A stretch of DNA of 64,000 nucleotides from Opisthorchis felineus. Its lineage: Eukaryota; Platyhelminthes; Trematoda; Opisthorchiida; Opisthorchiidae. Made by a program: the position numbers and the translations under genes. The stretch spans positions 218,782-282,781 of the forward strand of contig SJOL01006425.1 of assembly GCA_004794785.1 (NCBI GenBank), given 5' to 3'. The notes under the pieces were generated by a model that searched no databases, was not told the DNA's origin, and was given only the letters and a program-made list of their open reading frames with translations. This document shows positions 46,360 to 59,319 of this stretch, piece after piece. Within the stretch, counting starts at the first letter, position 1; each line of letters opens with the position of its first letter.

Positions 46360-46600
46360 CTATTTTTGTCCTTAGTGAAGTGAAATCGACCAAGAAGCAC
46401 TATGCAACAGTTTCATGTTTGTTGGGAATCATCTGTAGTATGGTCCGACGCAGAGAGACTCGAGCTGGAAACCCTTCTGGTGGAAGTTCAATACTCTACC
46501 GTTCTGCTAGCCTTGCCTAAGCTGCAATGTGGTTAAGCTGCATTTAGACAGGATATCGTGCCCCTGGCCTCTGTAACCACACTTCCCAGCTTAAGATTCA
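46360..46600 (-). repeat. SINE-like family A, diverged copy
   Basis: 'AGAAGCACTATGCAACAGTT', 'TTGTTGGGAATCATCTG' and 'CTACCGTTCTGCTAGCC' follow family A text read from the minus strand, ending with the 'AGACAGGATATCG' flank also seen at 27447-27460. Confidence 0.5.
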
Positions 46601-47655
46601 TGTGAATGGTTTACTGTCCCCTCTTCTGAGCAGGTAATTTTTAGTTTCGACTATGTAAGCTCTTTTAGTCGGTCTCCATACTTAACTATTGCGAGTATGG
46701 ATTGAGCTTCCACCGCCGGTGACGATAGTGAGCGCCACATTCAGGCCAGTTTGTTTTCACGTTCTCTCTCTGTGATTACAGCTTACAGCTTTTCTCTCTT
46801 TACGATTACAAATATACAGTGGTGCAATTGTGAGATATACACTGCGACAATTATCTGTCCACTGTTTTCCAGGGTAGTTTTGTTTCAAACGTACAGTTTC
46901 GTTACCAGGTTCGCAGTACTAATAGACCTCACCTCTATAGGTGTTGCTATTCATATTCCAGTACTAATTAAAAACTCGAAAAACAGCCGTGACAAAATTA
47001 ACGGGTTTCACCTACGCATAACATAGTAGTTACGGTGATGATTGGTCTCCGGATAGAAGGGGATGCGGTCATGCTCTCGGTCCGTCAAGAGGTTCGTGGC
47101 ATTATACAGTCTTTCACTTGTCTGTGGACGATAAATGAATACACTGATACCTACCTCAAAGATCCAACTTGTTTAGCAGGATGGTCTTGTTCATTTCTTG
47201 GACTACTTGGGAGCCATACTTAGGTAACCCCCAGAGAGAAACCCTTTAATACTTGGACGCCTTTGTTCATTCTTGACGGCGTTCTCTCTTGTGAGGAACA
47301 ATAAATTCACTGACCAAGCATTTGACACAAACGCAGCGTGTTCTGCGCATTTGTCCGAGATCGATAAAAGTTTCCATGGAATTTAGTCCGTTTGGAAAAA
47401 AAATTACGCGAGGTTTCCAAAATTATGCCAGTGATAAGTGTTGGAGGTCCCCTTCCTTAAAAAAAGCATTTTGGCTAATCTCTTGAACACTGTCGGAATT
47501 CTGTAGGAATTCTCCGTGTCTGAGCGTGGGCCATTTCTAAGGTAATAATGTATTCAATTGCAAAATTGGTTTACTTCTTTTAGCCCGCACGTCGAATCCC
47601 ATATTCACAATCCTCATTTAGGAAAGTTGAGATCTAGATGTGCGTAAATGGTTGG

Positions 47656-47657
47656 AT

Positions 47658-47744
<87 letters not shown>

Positions 47745-47767
47745 TTTNATTTATTTATTTATTTATT
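47656..47767. repeat. (TTTA)n microsatellite with one ambiguous base
   Basis: About 112 bases of TTTA repeats interrupted at 47748 by an N. The N probably marks an assembly or polishing uncertainty, so true length is unknown. The Leu-Phe-Ile-Tyr repeat ORF over it is an artefact. Confidence 0.95.
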
Positions 47768-48954
47768 AGCTTCACAGTCCTCTCTGTTCTTCCACACATA
47801 CATAAGGCCGTTTGTGCATTTGCCTGATGAAACTGAATGACACTGGTAACATAAAACTTTGCAAGTTGGCAAAGAGAAAAAAATATTAAGAACTGTAAAT
47901 GGTCAGTGATCAACGCCAGGCTGGGAAAGAAATTCATGCTAACTTCGCACATCTAATAGTCCCCCAAGAGCGATTTTTTTCGCTCAGGGGAACTGGGAAC
48001 TTTTTGTTACCAGGATTTGGAACAAGAAGGGAACGCAAATCTTCGATGAAGATGAAAGACTAGATTTCTAACTTAGTCAGGGTCCTTCGAATTTGAACGG
48101 TAGAGGACAGTCTGTGCACTATGTACCGGTGTGGATAGATGAATTATGTCGACGATGGTGAATTGAACTCGAGACTCAATCCTCGTTTGTGCACAACCAA
48201 CAACAGAGAAACGGTAGTTTGGTTCTCGGATGACTTACTGTGAATTTATGTTGTTTGTCATCATACATGACGTTCTGCGAGCAGTGACACTGCACCATAA
48301 ACCCTTGTGAAAAGAGTTGACTTGCTGCTTCCTCAGGCTTAGGTAGCATCTTCCTAAAAAAATCATAACCTTACCGTTGTTTGAAACATGTAAATTTGCA
48401 CCTGGCATTCCATCCTATTCCCCACGGTATATCTTGGGTGTGGGAGCGAGAGTTAAACTGGAATTAGAGTCAGTTTTTGCAGACTGCCGAAGCTGGACAG
48501 AAAACGGCTCGTCAGTGTGAAACTGCCGTCTACAATTCATATGGCGTTAAACGTGACTGGACAGTCATTTTTTTTAGTTGCCTTGTAAGCTGATAACCCA
48601 TGGCTGGTAGTCTATCGTCTGGTTATGCGGATCTGTGGAAATAAGCCCATGTCTGCTGGTTTCCATCTCTTAGCAATGTTACTACAGTGACACTACCCAA
48701 GTAAAGTCACGTGAAAAGAGCTATTTTGCTAGCGTAATAGCAACAAGCGCCCGTGTTCTTCAGCTTGCTCAACAAGGTCTACATCATGTGACGCATCCCA
48801 ACAGAAGCGCTTGTTTATTGTCATCCGATTCAGGTTTACTGTTAATTCAGTCGAAGAAGTCATTTGCACTGAGGCGACGGAGCATAATTACTGGGCAAAT
48901 TGCTACTAAATCCACCTCGCTTTTATGAAAATCAGCTGCTCTCTTTCAAATTAG

Positions 48955-49230
48955 GGTGTTAAACAAATACACCCTTTTGCATATCAATTTGGTTTTGACA
49001 GGAGACTCACCTGGAACCCAGCTGGATCTCTCGTCAAAGCTAAGTTGATATGCAAATGAGTGTATTTGTCGAAATCTGTCCAATTTGGGTTCAAGTAGAA
49101 CATAAGGTTGACGGAAACTCGGCGACTGCGCCTACCAGATGAGCCTGAAGTGGAAGGGAGAAACCGGTCGTGGGCTGTCGAAGAATTTTCAGCAACCTTG
49201 TGAGTAGTGTATTACGTCTGGGGTGTTGAA
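48955..49230 (-). repeat. Hairpin repeat D, complete copy
   Basis: Arms 'CTTTTGCATATCAATTTGG' (48971-48989) and 'AAGTTGATATGCAAATGAG' (49042-49060) are inverted. The distal part has 'AACATAAGGTTGACGGAAAC' and 'GCGACTGCGCCTACCAGATG' to 'CAACCTTGTGAGTAG'. Octamer ATGCAAAT lies at 49050-49057. Confidence 0.65.
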
Positions 49231-49239
49231 CGTTTTAAC

Positions 49240-52200
49240 ACGGATTATTCACCTACTGAACAGTTTAGTTCTGCGCCCAATTCATGGTGGAGAGCCCATA
49301 AACACCAGTAGCGATGGGCAATATGCCATCCTAACGGTGAGCTAGAAATATTGGTTATAAAACATGGTAACAGCTATTCCTCAAAGTAGACAAGCCGCTC
49401 CCGCATACTTTTGAGCAACCCTTAGATGGACTCCAATTTCTCGTCATTCCTCAAGTTGACAGCCCGAAACATGCAGCACACTCCCAATCATCGCATTCCA
49501 ATCACTCTCAACTCGTTACTCATGTAATTCAGAACGGTAGCCACGAACTAATGAGGTGGGCCGGAATCGGTGAGACGTTATCGTGACGTAATACTATGTC
49601 GTCAGCGTCGTCATTGTGGGAACAGTGAGTTTTGGAGCATTTTGACGCACGGTGCAGCCGATTTTTACCACTCGGTGTCCACGTTTAATCTTTCTCACCA
49701 ACCTGCACCGTCGTTTTGCAGATTGAACACTCGTTCTGGTTTTTCTATTTCTTTCTGGAAGCTTTTTTGTTCCATTCGGACCATCGCATCTCTGAATGTC
49801 ATGTACTCTTAGGTGACCTAGTGTTCCGTACCTGTCGTCTTGACGTGGCTGTCACTCGTTTTGTACTGGGTTACTTTCTTCATTCAGACGTATCACATAA
49901 CTGGAGGAGTGTGTAACAGGCGTTTTACTCTTCCTTCGAAGATTGCTTGTTACAACGTCTGTTTTGTTTTAGGTTCTTTTGTCCTTCAGTTGGATACTGC
50001 AGCCTTTTCCTGTCCCTTGGATAACTCGCTCCTGACATCACCACTTTTCTTCAAAATATACTTGGGAAGAATAAAATTAAGGGACAACCGCACATGATTG
50101 GTTTGGTTTCTTCACAATTTCTCTTTTCCCCATTTCTACAGAGGTATTTGTCCTCTTTCAAACTTGGGCAGTGATAAATCACGTGCTGCACTCTATTTGG
50201 CTAGAGTAATTCATTTCTATGACCGTGAACACTGCTCACATGGCAATACCGAACTCAGAATCATTTGTTATCGGTAACTGAGTTTGCCGTTCCCAGACGA
50301 CCCTCAGATTAGGGTGGCTTTATTAGCATTTCGCACACTCCCATGACACGCCGTCGACCATATTTCGAGTACATTGCTTTGATACCAAGTGTCTCTCGAA
50401 TGAGATGATCTGAGTTTCAAATTGTGGATCCACTTTGAAGAGGTACCTACATGTACCATAAAAACATGATTTTATTGACGTTTTGTCTGAGATCTGTAGA
50501 CATCCTTATTTTCTGACACTTGAACTCCGAGAAGGCAGCATGATCGTATACCAAGTTGTTACAGCAAACCATTCCAGCTGAGTGATTGAGGATCGAACAA
50601 CACTCAAAAGACCACCCTGAGGAGTGTTTCCTTCTTAGAGGTAACCAATCAGTAAACAACCGACAGCGGAATGAACGTGAATCACGTTAAAGAGCTTTCT
50701 CCAGGCTAGTAAATTTACAGTACTCCAAAGCGCTCCCCAAAGCCAGAATTACAGCAACTTTTTTAATGACTCATGAAGTAATGGAGCGTAGCATACACTC
50801 ATTTTGAAGATCCATGTATGAAACTGGTGGTGTACAATGGCCAAATGCCAAGATGTGGTAGGATTCGCCTGCCACAATTCATGAAGTCAATCCTTTGGAC
50901 TCTCTGCTCGTTGCACGGACCTGTGTTCCCCGTTTTGCACAGAGGGGAATCTCAGTAGATTTTCTCACGTTTGGGCATTCACGCCCACGGTATCGCTTAT
51001 CGGGATGCGATGAACGCCTATGACAGGAGGGTTATTTGGTGTTTTTTTTGTAAATTTATGGGTTTAATGTGCAGATCGACTGCCATCATAGACTGACACT
51101 GCATCGTTTGCAATTCCCTGTAGTATGCCCAAGCGGCAAAGGCCGATTATCAGTACTGTGATACACCACCGGCGGAGGCCTCAGATACCGTTTAGGCTCT
51201 GATAAGTTATCCGTCATCTGAGTTCAGAGGAGTTGGGACAGTTTGGGACGGCCGGGTTGTTAATGATATTAGAAAATTCACGGTAAGCCTATTGGCTGGT
51301 GCATTTGCCTGTTACGGAAGCAACCTCAAGGCAGCTTCTATCCTCTAGTCCAATGGGGCTGAAACCCGCACTTTAATTAGCTGTCGAAAACGGAAATGCA
51401 TATGCAAGACCTTTAGATGATCAGCGTTTTGCTCGTGGCTGGCTTTTAACGCGTGATTGTTACTAGGAGTAGCTACCTTCAAAACATCACTACTACTTAC
51501 TTCTACGTCGGATTTGCGTTTTTGCCGTTTTTCATCTGACAATGAGGCTGGACAAGTTATTACTCTTAGAGTGTTCGGTGGAGCATCAGGAGGGGAATAT
51601 TCGTCTACTCAGCCAGAATTATTATTCGGATGGGGGGGGGGGGGCATCACACAGCCACAAAGACGGAACCCGGATGGCTTCCTGACTGCTCTTAGTAAGA
51701 GTGGTTAGTAAAACAGTTCGTCGAACAAACATTTTTAACTTGTAGATTTATCATCGTAAAAAGGATGACTTACGAGTACCTGATGTAGGATTCCCATTGT
51801 CCAAGGAATGGAGTTCACTCGTACATATACCAGATGCATTCGCGTCAGTTTTCATACAAACGAACACCATATAACGAAAGCCATACTGGATATAATAAGC
51901 TTCGAAACTTGTGCGAATCAGTCATCTGGTCTTGACACTGGGCGGATAGAACCTGATCAACGTCGAACGGTTCCCTTAGAGGAGGAACCTAAAAACATTC
52001 CACGGAGTGTCAGGGGAGCCAACGAGACTAACATTAGGTCCTCCTGACCTATCGACCCTATTAGTACATCCGTACAATCTGGTTTTCAGGTGATAAATAA
52101 ACTTGTTAGATATTCAGGACTAGGCCGATCTAATGAACTCCAAGAAATACGAATTCGGTAATGGACTCTCCGAAGTTATGATCGACCATATGAATAATAA

Positions 52201-53110
52201 TGAAGTCCTCCAGCTTGCTGTTTGTGCGATAATATGTCGATGAAAGTATCTGAGACAGTACCTTAAATACTGAGGCTGTGTGGTTCACTATCCGCATAAA
52301 ATTTGCCTAGACGAGCAGTGTTGGTTTCTCCATAGAGCGTTTAAATTCGGAAGGGGCTAGTTAGATGGCCGCATAAATCGTTATGGAACCTTATTTCTGC
52401 ATGACTGAACAAACGGAATTCGTTGCTTAGACAAAGGATACAAAGGCATGATCTTATCACAGCATGTGTGCGCCAATAGGCAAGGGACAAGGTAGGTGTT
52501 TTGAAGTGATTTTCAGAGAAGCTTCCGCTGCGAATGGGATAATTAAACGACATTGTCCTCGTGAATATAAATACCACCGTTGAAGGTGAGTACTTTACTG
52601 TTCGTAATCGCCCTTTTGCGACATTACTAACTAAACAGCGGGGAAGTAGGGGTTAATGGTGCCGATCTATCACAGTTATTCACACACCAGTTATTACACC
52701 CCTAGAAATTCAGTGAGACGATCTTGAATAAAGAAGCTAGCCAGGGCCTCTGGTCAAGCGCACGGGGTAGGGGAGGGTGCGGTGGGGTTTGTCATAGAAG
52801 TTTAGTCACACTCAACCTGTACTATTCTTGGCAAACAAAGCTTCCGCAAACTACTGCATGGATACCATCACCAGTACAATCATCCATCATGCTCCAAAAC
52901 CACGAGGATCTTTATCGATGAATGAGACTTTTTGATTTCGGTCACACTTTGTTCACCATAACACACAGGAGGAGAGTGAAATTATCTTTGCACAAGTCAT
53001 TCTCCCGATGTGGTTGTCATTCATCACCATTTTACTGGGCTGTTCGTATGACTACGTCTAGTTTTTTTTACCACAATCAAATAAACGCTTGTGTTCCCGG
53101 TGCCATAGTA
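49240..53110. other. Distal intron 1, no recognised gene
   Basis: Short ORFs only. A G13 run lies at 51632-51644. No repeat family shared with the rest of the window was found by eye. Confidence 0.35.
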
Positions 53111-53133
53111 ACCTCTATTTTTTTTATTTCCAG

Positions 53134-53195
53134 ACGAGCAACAACGCGTTCAAAAGAAGACATTTACCAACTGGGTCAATACGCATTTACAGAAA
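53134..53195 (+). CDS. Exon 2: start of the calponin-homology domain (nesprin-like)
   Basis: An excellent acceptor (TATTTTTTTTATTTCCAG) precedes 62 bases ending at AAA/GTGAGT (GT at 53196). Read with a first codon completed by G from exon 1, it encodes 'DEQQRVQKKTFTNWVNTHLQ' and a Lys. This is the first helix of a CH domain including the actin-contacting 'KKTFTNWVN' stretch (ABS1). The pattern DE-x2-x-VQK-x-TF-x-x-W is shared by spectrin, dystrophin and nesprin families. Later exons point to nesprin. Phase 1 in, phase 0 out. Confidence 0.9.
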
Positions 53196-54139
53196 GTGAG
53201 TAAGATGTTTTCTGCCATGGTTGTACATTTACTATCTCTTGCGGGAAATCCATGTACACGTTTGCGCAAGTTAAAGCGTGTGGATTGCCAAAGTTATTGT
53301 CAACAAACATTGTTGCGGTAAAACTGGTCCAGCAGGACGCAGACTTCTAATAACCACACGGCATTGTGTTAAACTCAGTAACCTTATTGATTGTAGTCGC
53401 CCATTAGATGATTCCCTTGCAATTGATGTTTGTGAGGGGTCTGTCGATCTCAGGAAGGTTTAGTCTTTTGCTATGGTTCCAGCGTTACCAGTGATCTGTA
53501 TTCGGTCGTACCTGACACTAACACAAGTACTCCCTGCGGAATCGAAATCCTTTACGGCGAGGTAAGATGCCGCATCGTAGTGTCGTCACTTGGCGTTTTA
53601 TAGGGGATTCGGACGTCAGCTGAGAATCCACCCCCGGATATTATTGTCCCTGGCGTCCCGTTGGCACGTATGCAACAGTTTCTACACTATGGTGGATGGG
53701 GCGTGGATGGACATTCCGGCCGATTGATGGATGGTAAACTTCACTGAAAGGCTCCCTTGACCAATGAAGTACCCTGCACGAACTACCATTCGAGTCACTC
53801 TGTTTTTCTTCAAATTTTCTAGCACCTTAAAACCTATAATGATTAGACTTGATGTGACGATGATTCAACATACCACTATTTTGCATACATATTCGGTTTT
53901 GCATGCGGATTCAGCAACATCAATTTGTCACGAATAGTGTGGTCTAAGGGTGGATAACTCTAGTATAACGCGCCTAGACGGATGCCGAAGACCACCAGTT
54001 GGTGGGGTGAATTCAATGGTGTTTATCATTTGTAACACCCCGGTTGTCTTTTTAACTCAACTCTAATCACTCTTGCGGGTGTTGAGACCCCAGTCACGCA
54101 GCGCATGAAAGGCACAACTCTCCACGCAAACCAAGATCG

Positions 54140-54275
54140 TCACTATACCCCAGCGTCGCGTCCGCTCCTGTCTAGGCTTGTGCAACCTGGCAGCATCTCT
54201 GCCCTTGTGCTTCCTTCGGGTGGCGTGACAGCTAGGCACCGGAAATGCTTTAGAGCTGAACAACACCTGAGGCGT
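54140..54275 (+). repeat. SINE-like family B, body only
   Basis: 'GTCCGCTCCTGTCTAGGC', 'CAACCTGGCAGCATCTC' and 'CTTCCTTCGGGTGGCGTGAC' match the body of family B. The tRNA-like head is absent or unrecognisable. Confidence 0.6.
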
Positions 54276-56149
54276 TTCTATCGGATTTGAACACGGACTG
54301 TGAGCGGACCAGTGGTCTTGATGTTACGAAGCAAAGCAAAAAGAATAATCTGGGCAGTATATCTGTAGGTACCACCGCATTGTCTCCTGGTGGAGAAATA
54401 ATTGATCTCAGCCAGCTTCCTGGAGTAGAGTGGAGAGTTCACTTGGCCACTGTTTAGACGTGTAAATCGGCTGTCTGTCTTCCTTGCAGAATGGCTCAGC
54501 AAATTTTCTCATACACGAATGCACAGTTTTAAACCGTCTAAGGGCCACAACCGTGAGCTTGACAACTGAATTTGTACTTTCCTTTTCATGAGTGATACAG
54601 AGTCATCCAAATTAAATTCTTGTTTCCTGAGGATAACGCTGTTCCGTTCAAAGTCCCATTTGGTGTGGTTCTTCACCAGGATTACTCCCCTCTGAACATT
54701 CATTTAAGAGACTTGGTATCTTTCTGTACTCCAGACCGTAGAAATCGCCACACATGCTAAACAACACACTCAGTTTGAAGGACCTCTGTAGCTTCTGTGC
54801 GCCTCCAGATGATTCAAATCGGCACGTAGGGGTCTTCTAATTGACCCACCAGAAATATTTTTTTATATTTGAAATATATGCATGTTGAGTATGGCCAATC
54901 AGAAAGCGGCGGACAACCTCTGCTTATATGTCCATATTCTTGGGAATTTCGCGGTTACTCATTTTCGGACTTCGATATTGTCCAGCACAGACCTGCGTAC
55001 CGAGCTTCAGCTTTGCCGAGTGAATGAGCGACCATCCCCCTACTACTGCTCGGTAGATGTAATACACATTTCCAATTTGACCCTGTGGTAGATCGACAGC
55101 ACACAAATGAGCGTCACCCAACGTGAGCTACACAGCTGAACGACGTAGTTTATTACAGTTGATAAAGGTCGTTGTGATTTGCAATACGTATGCATGATGG
55201 CTTGAGTGGGGGTAGGTTCCAACGACATTTCGCCCGAGTTCGTCAGCTATACACTGCGAACTGTTACAACACACGAATGAGCATACTTAGTATGCATACA
55301 GGAGGTAACAGCTGTTGAAAGAGGCGGTCAGTAAATAAATGTGAGTCATTCACCGGTTAAAGGCAGTTATAATCAATGAATATATTGGGATAATGAAGGA
55401 TTGGGTGGTTGGATGGCTATTAGCGTGAGTAAAAGCAAAACAAAAGACAGTGCGGAAATCGTACGGTAAATATCAAACTATAAAGTTTGACTTTTGTGAT
55501 GACCAGGCCTTCACTAGGCTTCTGGTCACCAAAGCAATGCTAGATTGATCACCGTTTGGTTTTGGAGGAAGGCTGGTTGGATGCGTCTTATGGAGGCAGC
55601 CCAAGCAAAGGCTAATACTTCTCATTGATTGCTTCGTGCCCACAGAATGATCGGTTTACGGACGATATATGCCATCGTGGATGTTCGGGGACATATATTC
55701 CCAACACCCTGCCTGTTCGGCCATCGTATTCGTAGATTTAATTTTGGGGTGGCGATTGAGGGAACTGAGTCCTTTTTTGTCGTTTTAAGGGACATCTGGG
55801 ATATGAGTCCCAACTCGACCGTATCATAGATGTTGGCTATTACCTTTTTAAAACATCGTTACATGTGTTGTACTCATCTATGTCATAATTCCGGTCACGT
55901 AGCCGATGAGATCGGACGAAATGCCATTGCAACTTAAATCCTGTGCCAGTTTGCTTGCGTGTTGTCGGCGGACGTGTTTGTTTTAAAGTTACCAAGCCCA
56001 GAGAACAGAACAGCGGTCATCTATGCAGTCTGAGCTACCAACATTTTCCATCAGTAGCAAACCTCCATGCAACATGATTGTTAAAACTGCCAGGATTCAT
56101 CCAACTATGGTATTCCAAAGATTGAAATTCGTTTCAAATCAGTGGACCC

Positions 56150-56430
56150 ATTTTGGAGCAGCATTTCGCTTTTGACATGAAATCTTCATCAGGCCGAGGG
56201 ACTGGATTGCATAGTTGGTTGATTTAGCTTGCTATCTTGTTTGTTGATTCTCGTTCTGCCACCAACCAACCGACCAACCGTGTATGCTAGTCGCTTGGCC
56301 TGACGACGCCTTTGTGGCAAAAGCGAAATCTTGCCCGAAAATAAATCTACTGATTGTCTTCTCAGCCTTCTCCAACCCTTCCACAACCAACCACTTATCG
56401 CATGTAAAACTGCGGGCCTACGGATTGGCC
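56150..56430. repeat. Inverted pair of PLE 3'-end fragments
   Basis: 'CATTTCGCTTTTGACATGAA' and 'CATCAGGCCGAGGG' (56162-56205) face 'CTTGGCCTGACGACGCC' and 'GTGGCAAAAGCGAAATC' (56293-56330). Between them is a 'CCAACCAACCGACCAACCG' spacer. The right half continues 'TTGCCCGAAAATAAATC', as in the PLE 3' UTRs at 1007-1055 and 24960-25030. Confidence 0.6.
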
Positions 56431-57213
56431 ACTGTCAGCCTTTTCGCCAGGATCGTGAACAGTTTGGGAGCAATTGTCTGACTACCCACAAGTGGTGAGA
56501 TTTCTGGTGAATCTTGACACACGGGCTAAATCTAACAAAAAACAATAGCGAATCCCGGGATTCCACATTGATAATTGTACCCTGTTTACTGAATTAATTT
56601 ACAACCAGTTGATGGCCATCACCCAGTGCATTTACTTGAAAGCGCAGAGACCAGTGGGTAACGGAGGGTTTTTTGTTTTGTATGTAATTGTCGGATGAAC
56701 GAAAACGTTTCCCGCTTCCTTCACGGAAGCTACCAGCCATGAAAAGTGAGTCCTCTAAGAAAAAGGGATAACTGCAATGTGTACAATACCTGTCAGGGCT
56801 GTCGCGCAAGTCAAATCAAATCGAGTTACACTGCTGTACCCCTTTGACGAGTAGCTGTCGATCAACTTTTACAGGAACCACGAGGTCGGAACTGCTTTCA
56901 ACTTAGCCCAGACAGAAACAATAGGAATAACGGAAGTTCCCTCAGTCTACGGATCACTAGATAGCTCATTCCTGATTTCACGAAAGTATTCTACGCGTTC
57001 TAACTGTTGCACGGCATGCAAACTAGGCGTAAATGAATTCATATATGTCGATTCTGCTAACCTAGTTTATCTTTAGTTTGGTGTGCAGAATACGGCGGGT
57101 TGTCGAATCACTGAGAAAGTGACGGGAGGACGGCTTGTCACTCAGGAGAATGATGAATTTGCTCACCATAAGCTGTTTATGACTGCCCTCTGCCGACCTA
57201 ATTTTCTTTGCAG

Positions 57214-57309
57214 CTATCCCAACCAATCTCTATCAATGACCTGTTTGTTGACATCACTGACGGAACCGCTCTGATTCGATTGATCGAAGTACTTTCTGGA
57301 GATAAATTA
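57214..57309 (+). CDS. Exon 3: CH domain core
   Basis: Acceptor AATTTTCTTTGCAG, 96 bases, donor TTA/GTAAGT (GT at 57310), phase 0 at both ends. It encodes 32 residues including 'NDLFVDITDGTALIRLIEVL' and 'SGDKL'. The DL-F/Y-x-D-I-x-DG-x-x-L-I-x-L-LEVLSG signature is diagnostic of a first CH domain of the spectrin/nesprin/calmin superfamily. It follows exon 2 without a gap in the domain. No stop in frame. Confidence 0.93.
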
Positions 57310-58599
57310 GTAAGTTCTTCTTCTGGTTTCCTCTGTTCTATTTACTTTTTACTGTTTGGCACTTCGGACTGTGCTAGTTAGTTTGGGCAGCTATCGCGAT
57401 GCACTTCAAACTCTCCTATATTGATCACTGTGATATACAGGGTCGTGTTTTAGGTGTATGAAATGATTACTCGAATAGTGCACTTCACGAATAGTGTGGT
57501 TTGGCTTGTTGTCATTGATGTCAACCAATAAATTGACTTCAGGGACTTTAGCAAGTTGAACGAACCCTGTTTTTTTTGTGGCTACTGGATGTTCTATCCT
57601 CTGATACGGGATTCAGATTTCCCTGTAAGCTGACAGGTTGAATACCAGTTAAGAGACGCTCGTTGCCGCCACATCAAGTCACAGAACTGAGTACACGGAA
57701 ATGTCCTACCTATTGTCAAGATGAACAAAAAGAAACAATCGACTGCGATCAATACGTTCTGTTTCTCTCTCAATGGGTCAGCGACTCTATTCAAGACGCG
57801 CCCATCACAACCTTACTGCCCCGGTTGCTATTAGCAACAGCCACAGCAGCAACGTAGTGGTAACCTGACGTTTCATAGTGACTCAGAAGTTCACCATACT
57901 CTTACAAGATGCGCTGCACTGGTCATGTTCCATTTTGTTGACTTATATCCTGTTGCATGCTCAACAAGAGCACGTTATCGGCGTGCAATGTGAGCTTGGT
58001 AAGTCTCGTGGCTTGCTTTAATGCATGACGGCAAACCAGTGTGTCTGGTCGCGTCAGTCGCGGGTTGTGTAACACTGAGTGAGCGTGAAGAGAACTCACG
58101 CGGAAAACTTGAATGGGAGAGGGGTGCGGAATCCTCATCCACACCGACTGCATGTTACTTTTATTGTTCAACCCATCAGCCAGTCTGCCAATTTGCAGGG
58201 GAGTGGTACAATTACTCATTAACAGTCTGACGCTTAGGGTGGAGCGCTTGTTGCAATGAGAGGCACTGCATTTCCCGTGGTAACTTTTTCCTGGTCAGTC
58301 ACTCATTTACTGGTGGTGCACGCGGAAAAACTCTCAACTTTTCAGCTGAGCTGTCTGCTCTTTATTCATTGTTTTGGGTCATGGATTAATTATGCAGCTC
58401 ACTGGAGGGGAACTTAGTTGCGCTGTCACGGACGATTTACATTAATGTCTGTATTTGACGTTTGAATATTGGTTGGTGATCACAGTGATAATGACGGCAA
58501 TTTCTGACAGATTGCCGACTTAGAGACCGCTTCAATCCTTCCAACTTCAGTCAACTTTCCTCATAAGTTTGGTCGGCTGAGGCTGTCTGTGGCTTCTCT

Positions 58600-58800
58600 G
58601 AGTGTTGTGGAAATTTTGCAATTTATTCGTGAATTTTTATCCTGTAGTGTAGGTTTAGCCTATGTTGAAAAGCCTAGAAGCGTTGTATTTTTGTGTTACT
58701 TTTATTGTGAGCAGCCAAAATCTTGCTTTTTACGAATTCCAAGGGGGTTCGAACTCACACCATTCCACAGGATTTAAACAGTGGATCGTTGAGCTATGGA
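58600..58800 (-). repeat. SINE-like family A, diverged copy
   Basis: 'TTTTTATCCTGTAGTGTAGG', 'GTTGAAAAGCCTAGAAGCG' and 'GGGGTTCGAACTCACACC' follow the family A order on the minus strand, ending at the head 'GGATGGCCGATGG'. Confidence 0.55.
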
Positions 58801-59019
58801 TGGCCGATGGGCAATGTAATTAATTTATAAGGTTAGCGTAGTACATGGTTATAGTTAGGTGTAGTTTATAGTTAGCATACACTTGGGACAGAGCGCATTC
58901 ATCTTTCAATAAAGCATATTCTTGATTGGCCACCCGAGTGACAACTGCTCAACGGAAAGCTGTAGGCAATGAAGGGCTAAATTTGTTCAGAAATATATGG
59001 GTCAATAATAACTACCAGG

Positions 59020-59245
59020 CTCAGTTGAAATTCCGTCCTGCAACTGAAGCCACTGTATACTAAGCGACGCGCATCCCTCGGATCTGTGGAGAGATTCGAA
59101 CCCACGATTCTGCTGTTATCAGCTGAATACTATACCCTTCATCCACGAATGGCTAATAGTCACGTGATTAACTCGCACTTGGACAGGACATAACCCCACC
59201 GTCGCTCACCCACACAGTTCACGTGACGTGATCCGATTTTGAGTT
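59020..59245 (-). repeat. SINE-like family A copy
   Basis: 'GAAATTCCGTCCTGCAACTG', 'GATTCGAACCCACGATTC', 'CACGAATGGCTAATAG' and 'GATTAACTCGCACTTGGACA' carry the family A B-box, A-box remnant and 5' flank in minus-strand order. Confidence 0.6.
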
Positions 59246-59319
59246 ACTCATTAAGTTACGGGTCATACAAGTCGTGAGACTATTCCTTTTTCTGATTGTC
59301 CTCAGGGAGCGCAGAGGTA

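Larger units (their letters stand above)
3577..53133 (+). other. Proposed intron 1, about 49.6 kb, filled with mobile elements
   Basis: It runs from the GTAAGT donor at 3577 to the polypyrimidine tract and CAG at 53111-53133. It contains all the RTE, SINE, hairpin-repeat and microsatellite features listed between those points. Several ORFs with good donors inside it could be alternative first exons. The boundary pair is supported only by phase compatibility and the protein sense of the join. Confidence 0.5.
53196..57213 (+). other. Intron 2 (4,018 bases)
   Basis: GTGAGT to TTTTCTTTGCAG. It holds a family B SINE-like copy (54140-54275) and an inverted pair of PLE 3' ends (56150-56430). No further coding sequence is recognised. 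Confidence 0.8.

Noticed and set aside
47640..47840. ORF with repeated Leu-Phe-Ile-Tyr
   Set aside because: A translation of the (TTTA)n microsatellite, including an N.
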